Of a stretch of 64,000 nucleotides of DNA, positions 59,003-64,000 are shown one piece after another. The notes below the pieces were generated by a model. That model worked only from the letters and a program-made list of their open reading frames with translations. It had not been told where the DNA came from and did not search any database. The translations under genes were made by a program, and so were the position numbers. How positions within the stretch are numbered: position 1 is the first letter of the stretch; each line of letters opens with the position of its first letter. Location: assembly GCA_003999685.1 (NCBI GenBank), contig CP021221.1, positions 558,001 through 622,000 on the forward strand. Direction: 5' to 3'. This stretch comes from Taiwanofungus camphoratus (taxonomy: Eukaryota; Basidiomycota; Agaricomycetes; Polyporales; Taiwanofungaceae).

Positions 59003-60184
59003 ATGGCTTCTCTTGGTCTGCGTTTAACGGCTGGCAGCTCACGAGCTGCACGTCTCACATCGGTATGGACGTACTCAAGACGAATACCGGCGAGAAATAT
59101 GCACTACCGGAAAGAATTGCAGTACCCCGTAGAGGAGGGCCTAGGAGACTTCCTATCCCCAGAAGCCTTGAAGGTGGTTGCGGTAGACTACCAGCAAGGT
59201 CTACTGGACAGACTCAATGACCAAGTCAAAGGTGTGCATTGCGAATACGTTGCATGGTTCTTTTGGCCGTTCGTCTTATCATTTTAAAGGCACCGTCCTG
59301 GAGGGCAAAAGCATCGTGCAAACAGTCATAGAGGCAGCCCAGGATCCGAACAGAGTATTAGAGTTCAACTATGCTAGCGAAGCCCTCAACAATTCCTTCT
59401 TCCTTGAGTCACTCGTGCGTCTTTCTTAGTCTTCGAATAGCAATGAGGGTTTAGCTCCTTAATATTTTATATTCAGAAACCACCACCGCCTGACGCCAGC
59501 TCTCATCAGGCTGCATTGAACGAATCACATATCTACCATCGGCTTCGGTTCGACTACGGCAGCCTCGAGCACTTCAAGTCTAGCTTCAGTGCGGCCGTGC
59601 TTGGGATGTTCTCGTCTGGCTGGATGTGGTTTGTCTGTGACCAGACCGGCGCACTCGGTATCTACCCGACCTTTGGACCTGGCACGCTGCTGGTGCGCTC
59701 ACGAGTCCCCAAGATATTCTCTGATTGGCACGCCGTATTGGGAGAGCAAGTCATGAAGCCTGAGCAGACCGACGCACAGTCTGCGCATAACGTCTCCTCG
59801 AGCTCGACTGCATCATCAAACCCGGTGGCCCCCACCTCACCCGCCTCGGGCCTTTCGCACGCGCCGCCTCCCCTGCATCCTCCAACCCCCTCGAGGACGT
59901 TCTCTTCCTCCCTGTCTACATCTCGAGGATTCTTTGTCCCCAGGCCCAGCAACATCTACGACCGGAATAGCTGGCAGCCGGAACACTCAAACGATCCCTC
60001 GAGGATCGGTGAGGTGCTATATCCTCTGTTCTGCGTGTCTGTGCACGAGCACGCATGGGTGGGAGCGGGATACGGTGTCTGGGGTAAAGAGGAGTACATG
60101 AAAAGGTTCTGGTCGGTGTTGGATTGGGACTTGGTCAACAAGACATACTCGAAATGGGTGCGCGACGATCGCTTTAACGTGTGA
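59003..60184 (+). CDS. Mitochondrial small-subunit ribosomal protein of the Fe/Mn-SOD fold (mS42/mS43, Mrp1/Rsm26 type)
   Basis: A structural protein of the mitochondrial small ribosomal subunit that descends from superoxide dismutase. The start at 59003 (MASLGLRLTAGSSRAARLTS) gives a basic import presequence. Exons join FLSPEALKVVAVDYQQGLLD to IVQTVIEAAQDPNRVLEFNY and then NNSFFLESLKPPPPD. The SOD C-terminal half is clear: FGSLEHFKSSFSA-like helix, AAVLGMFSSGWMWFVCDQTG, HEHAWVGAGYGVWGKEEYMK and WSVLDWDLVNKTYSKW. A Ser/Pro-rich insertion of about 80 residues interrupts it (59760-59960). Two of the usual metal-ligand positions are altered, so enzymatic activity is unlikely. Yeast Mrp1 and Rsm26 are paired in the ribosome; I cannot tell which one this is. 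Confidence 0.85.
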
Positions 60185-60584
60185 CGGTCTACTGGCGGCC
60201 TATTCCAGTTTTCGGAAGCATTTTATCGCATATCTAATTTACCATTAAGATTTTTGCTCCTCTCTCCCTGTTAATAATCTTAAAACACCTCATGCAATGA
60301 TTCGAACCTGCGGAATAGTAGCAACAGAGGTTGATGAAAGCGAGGCGCGAGGTGTTGGAGTCAAGAAATTGTGGACAGAGTCTTAACTCAAAGGGTATCT
60401 CCAACTGTTTCTCAAGAAACCTATGTTGTCTTCAACGAAACCCAATTTCACTCCGAATTGGCCGTTCACAAAGTGGCCTGGTCTCACACCGACCCTCCTC
60501 AAATGGTATATCATGTCTAGTATTTCCCCAGCTTGAATCAAATGTAGACGACTTTAGTGGTACATACACTTAGTCAGCAACCAT
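60185..60584. other. Convergent intergenic region
   Basis: This 400-base gap between two gene ends has no recognisable feature. Confidence 0.4.
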
Positions 60585-62489
60585 CACCATCGCCACTCCA
60601 CATCACCAACTGACTTTCCTCTCATACCTTTGTACGGTTTGTATAGCTCCCCTGTCAGCTTGAGCTGATCGATTTTTAGCGCTGAAAAGCTGTGTTGTAT
60701 GATCTCGAAGCGCACTCGAAATGCATGTGATGGCCGTGGTATCTTCGTGCTGCATAGGAACAGCTAATCAGTTTAGTGAGTTACGCCAATAATGATGTAG
60801 GCCCACGTTGTAAACGACCCGCGGAGCGTACAGCTTGAAGATGGCGGGACGTTCTTCAGCTCCCATCGCAGCGTCTTTACGTCCGAATAGAAGCCCATAG
60901 ACCACATAGGAGCGAAGGGCGGTTGATTACTCTCAAGTATACATGCACAAAAATCAACAAACGCACTAGAGTCTTGGGATCGAAGGCCCAGGACGCATTA
61001 TGAGATGTTATGCAGCTGGCTCCGGAAGCACCAGCTCCGAGATAAAGCTCGACAGATACGTTTTCCATGGCGCGGGTTGTAAGCCGAGAAACGAAGGTCA
61101 GGTCAAACGTGCCTTTGGGAGTTCCAAATCGTGTTTCAAAATCCAGAAAGGATTGTATTTGAGTGTCATAGCGTGAGACATACCTCCATTTTCTTCAACT
61201 TCGACTCCTGGCCGCAATGTGAACGGCACCGCCACTTGATGCATGGCCGACGCAGAAGTCGGGGCATAACGGTATTCCATTAGCTTGAAGCGACCATCTG
61301 GCGGGACGAAGGACAAGGTCTTGTCCCGCGACCACCGCTGAAGCCTGCATGGGAGAGCCAAAGTAGAGAGCTCAAGACGTCAGTTCGGTAGAACGGGCGG
61401 AATTGAATTCCCCTACCGAATGCACGGGTGAAAAGAACAATCCACCAGAGATTGTGAGTTAGAAAACGTCAATAGAAGATCTGGAGTTCCTGTGGAACTG
61501 ATTCAGGACTGATTCGGAGACGAGATTTGCTCGCAGATATTTTCAGTCGAGGACTATGATACTAACCTGAGAGCTTGCAATTCGACTCTACTTTGCCCCA
61601 GACGTTACTCACTAAAGGAGTCCCATTTCTACATCCGAATAGCATATAAATACAGATGTCTTCCTGGAAGATTCCGAATAATGACACACAAGGACAAAGG
61701 AACAGACATACTTATTCACGATCGCGTCCAGCGTTTCCACGACATCAAAATATATTTCGTTGTTGTTGTATTTGACACCCGCCTTCCTCCACGGTATAGG
61801 GGATGCAAATGGGTGGGAGTTTGCGGATGGGCTAGCGAGGCCTGAAACACCTGCTACAGACAGCACCTTGTGTAAGAATGAAGGAGGTAGGACGATATCG
61901 CGGAGAGTATTCGGTGACGTCGTGAGAGGATGTCCGCCAGAATCAAGAGTTTCCTCTAGTAACTATATAGAATCACAAGCACACAAATATGTGTCGGCTC
62001 TCGGTCCCTATGTAAGTCAAACGCACCTGGTACACGATGTCGAAGTTCTCCTTGAGTGTTTCGGCGGAGATGTGACCGAAATACTCGCAAAGAATATCGA
62101 TGAACGTCTGCAGGAATGCAAACGCATACAAGGGATCCACTGGGTAGGATTGTGTTTGTCATCTCAGGGGAATCTCACACACAATCCGTACTCACCATCA
62201 CCACTGACAGGGCAAATGAACCTCAGTCCACCACGCCTCACATGACAGCATGCGCTGGGCTTGTCCAGGCCTGAAACATAAAGGACGGGGTCGACATGGT
62301 CTGGTCTAATGGCGTCGGCGAGGGCGCTGTTCAATGCGTCTATATAGAGGAGCGGATAGGCAGGAGGGGTGGAACGGAACCCGGACTGAATGACAGGTCG
62401 TCTTGGCCGAGCTATGAGAACACAAACAAAACACTATGAGAGAGAACGCACCCCGTAGAGTCAAGAATGATGAGACCGTCGATGGCCAT
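60585..62489 (-). CDS. APM3: AP-3 adaptor complex mu subunit
   Basis: The medium chain of AP-3, which sorts cargo from the Golgi to the vacuole and binds tyrosine-type signals. The start at 62489 (MAIDGLIILDSTGRPVIQSG), directly preceded by another in-frame ATG, leads into the longin-like N-terminal domain: AYAFLQTFIDILCEYFGHIS-type sequence near 62100, then LKENFDIVYQLLEETLDSGG. The C-terminal mu-homology domain begins PIPWRKAGVKYNNNEIYFDV and continues SFVPPDGRFKLMEYRYAP, VPFTLRPGVEVEE and MENVSVELYLGAGASGASCI. It ends RVRFEIIQHSFSALKIDQLK and GDVEWRW, with the stop at 60585. About eleven short introns. The LPPSFL and ISAETLKENF features favour AP-3 over AP-1 or AP-2. Confidence 0.85.
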
Positions 62490-63016
62490 CATTAACGACG
62501 GTCGTGTGCCAGGGTATGCTCAATGACAACAGCTTCTGATGAACGTATCTCAAGGTTGTGGTGTGCTATGGCAGAATACCTCAGACGTGAAGGCTAGAGT
62601 AAAGTCATGATCATGGCGGTCTCACGCTTGTGGAACAGTGCGAGACCGCGCTGGGATGAGGAGGATCACAGCTACTATAGTACCTGTTACAACATCCACC
62701 GTACTGCAGATCAGAGACCAAGCAGTGTAATTACAGTTTCCATTGTTTTACTTGAACTAGTACATGTATCCTGCATCCTCATCTAGGCTCTGTTTCTCCA
62801 CAACGGGTACGATACCAATAACATAAAACCCCGTAGTGCGCATCACCTTTCTATCGTAGGTAGACAACAAAGAAGCGGAAACAACAAAAGCCCAATGAAC
62901 GGTGGAAGTACAGTCGAGGCTATTGAGACATTAGTGCTTCAGGATGACTAAGATACAAATGTGTTGCCGCGAGGACCGCGGCCACCATGCAATACAAGGC
63001 AGTGAAGTCCGGAAGT
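62490..63016. other. Intergenic region between APM3 and hexokinase
   Basis: This 527-base region contains the promoter of the AP-3 mu gene and the 3' end of the kinase gene, both on the minus strand. A short inverted repeat (ctcatga.catgatc-like) lies near 62608-62640. No coding sequence. Confidence 0.4.
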
Positions 63017-64000
63017 CTAATGTCCTTGCTTTACGGCCTGTAGAGCACACAGCGCAGCTGCCGAAACATAGTCAGGGATGACGAAGACATTCATGATGAG
63101 AGGAGCGTTACCTCCAACACCGCTTCCGTCCTTCGCTAAACCGATCTCGACGCGCTTCTCAACCTCCTCACCCACCAAAGAACGCAACGAATCACGAAGA
63201 TGCGTGTTGAAGTTGGGATAGTGTTGAATGAGACTGCAATTTCCATGATTCGTGATTAGCGGCCATATTCCAGAGGTCCATTTAAACAAAACCCACCTTC
63301 CATCAACGCCAACGGTGATTCGCTCTTCATCAGGAACAAATCCGCCTCCAAGCTTCGCACGCTCTGTCTGCACTAGCACGGCCGCGAGGGCAGTCCCGCT
63401 CAGCTTCGCCGCACGGTTCGCAACAAGCGACGACGCCCAGCGCACGATGGCCGCATCGCGCAATGAGACGTCCGCCGAGTGGAGTGAGAGCCGCTGGGTG
63501 ATGATGCTGCGAATGCGTTCCAGCCGCGCAAGGTCCGTAGGACCGAGGGAGTCGACGTCCGTGAAGTGTGGGGATTGCCAATCCTGTGCCGTGCCGTTTA
63601 CCTTCACTCCTGCTGCTTGCTCAGCGCGACCAGACTCCCACGCCTCTTCGACCTCACTCATCACCGCCGTGTCTAGCCCATAGTGTGTATTCAGCGGCTC
63701 GCTCGACTTGCCGTTGAACAGGAGTGGTCGTGGTGCGGCGTCAATGAGCGAGAGGAGAATGTTGCGTGTGATCTCACCAAGGTACATGCCTGAGATGAAC
63801 TTCTCGAACGCCTGCAGGTGAGGGTTTATGGATTCGCGATCAAGCTTATTGTCGTATGGTGTAGTGGGAAGTGTCGTACGCTAGGAAAAGTATACGGGGG
63901 TCAAGTGTGGGCGAGAGATAAGCGATGGAAGGCAGACATACCGTGTTGTTGAATGCGCCCCACTCGGTATTGACGATCATAAGCCCACCCTTTGTTCGTG
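63017..64000 (-). CDS. Hexokinase/glucokinase, 5' end cut by window
   Basis: Phosphorylates glucose (or fructose) at carbon 6, the first step of glycolysis. The visible part starts at the window edge with GLMIVNTEWGAFNN, a strand of the sugar- and ATP-binding cleft, followed by TPYDNKLDRESINPHLQAFE and FEKFISGMYLGEITRNILLS, all diagnostic. Further on are ERAKLGG and ITVGVDGS, then LIQHYPNFNTHLRDSLRSLV. The last intron (about 63053-63106) was placed by homology: it joins the GSGVG loop to AALCALQAVKQGH, with the stop at 63017. Without its removal the C-terminus would be extended by foreign residues. The first half, including the STSG phosphate loop and catalytic Asp, lies beyond base 64000. 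Confidence 0.93.

Noticed and set aside
63053-63106. Apparent unusual C-terminal insertion in the hexokinase
   Set aside because: It is translated intron sequence. Splicing joins GSGVG to AALCALQ as in other hexokinases.

Overview
The window looks like nuclear DNA from a filamentous basidiomycete of the Agaricomycetes (mushroom or polypore type). Genes are packed on both strands and cut by many short introns (mostly about 50-70 bases, GT..AG). The recognisable proteins are conserved eukaryotic housekeeping proteins of fungal type. I could not run any search, so every family call rests on motifs read from the translations.

Layout. 1-5440 (-): a kinesin-3 motor, 3' end outside the window. 5441-12084: a 6.6 kb stretch with no convincing intact gene, holding two diverged copies of a roughly 1 kb unit, a 37-base near-perfect palindrome built from the same end sequence, and a few gene shards. 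12085-16351 (+): Rad16-type SNF2/RING repair ATPase. 16589-17453 (-): isoprenylcysteine methyltransferase-like membrane enzyme. 18366-20575 (+): cytochrome b5/acyl-CoA dehydrogenase fusion. 20930-21763 (+): tRNA adenosine deaminase Tad2. 22338-23777 (-): mitochondrial carrier (Flx1/folate-FAD type). 24306-27762 (+): prolyl oligopeptidase. 28271-29044 (+): mitochondrial IF3. 29114-31963 (-): large PPR-like protein. 32441-36035 (+): nuclear cap-binding protein 80. 36514-37857 (-): Yea4-type nucleotide-sugar transporter. 38523-40092 (-): PCL-type cyclin. 40665-41842 (-): SH3 adaptor. 42318-45636 (-): long low-complexity protein with an SS18/SSXT-like block. 47044-48047 (+): ribosomal protein uL2. 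48339-50614 (-): FGGY sugar kinase. 51261-52399 and 54572-55565 (-): two tandem PCL/Pho80-type cyclin paralogues. 56720-57510 (-): unrecognised protein. 57574-58030 (+): DUF1748 small protein. 58294-58786 (-): Ost2/DAD1. 59003-60184 (+): mitochondrial ribosomal protein of the SOD fold. 60585-62489 (-): AP-3 mu adaptin. 63017-64000 (-): hexokinase/glucokinase, 5' end outside the window.

How they fit together. This is ordinary euchromatic gene order, not a dedicated cluster. Several neighbours nevertheless serve the mitochondrion (carrier, IF3, PPR-like, SOD-fold ribosomal protein), and several serve the endomembrane system (Yea4, Ost2, AP-3 mu). No secondary-metabolite, mating-type or defence system was recognised. 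The most unusual material is the repeat-bearing desert at 5.4-12.1 kb, a 16-base TATA-like motif shared between that desert and a site at 50.97 kb, and the tandem cyclin pair. The cyclin copies share coding sequence and also about 200 bases of upstream DNA, and one copy has lost its C-terminal tail to an in-frame stop.
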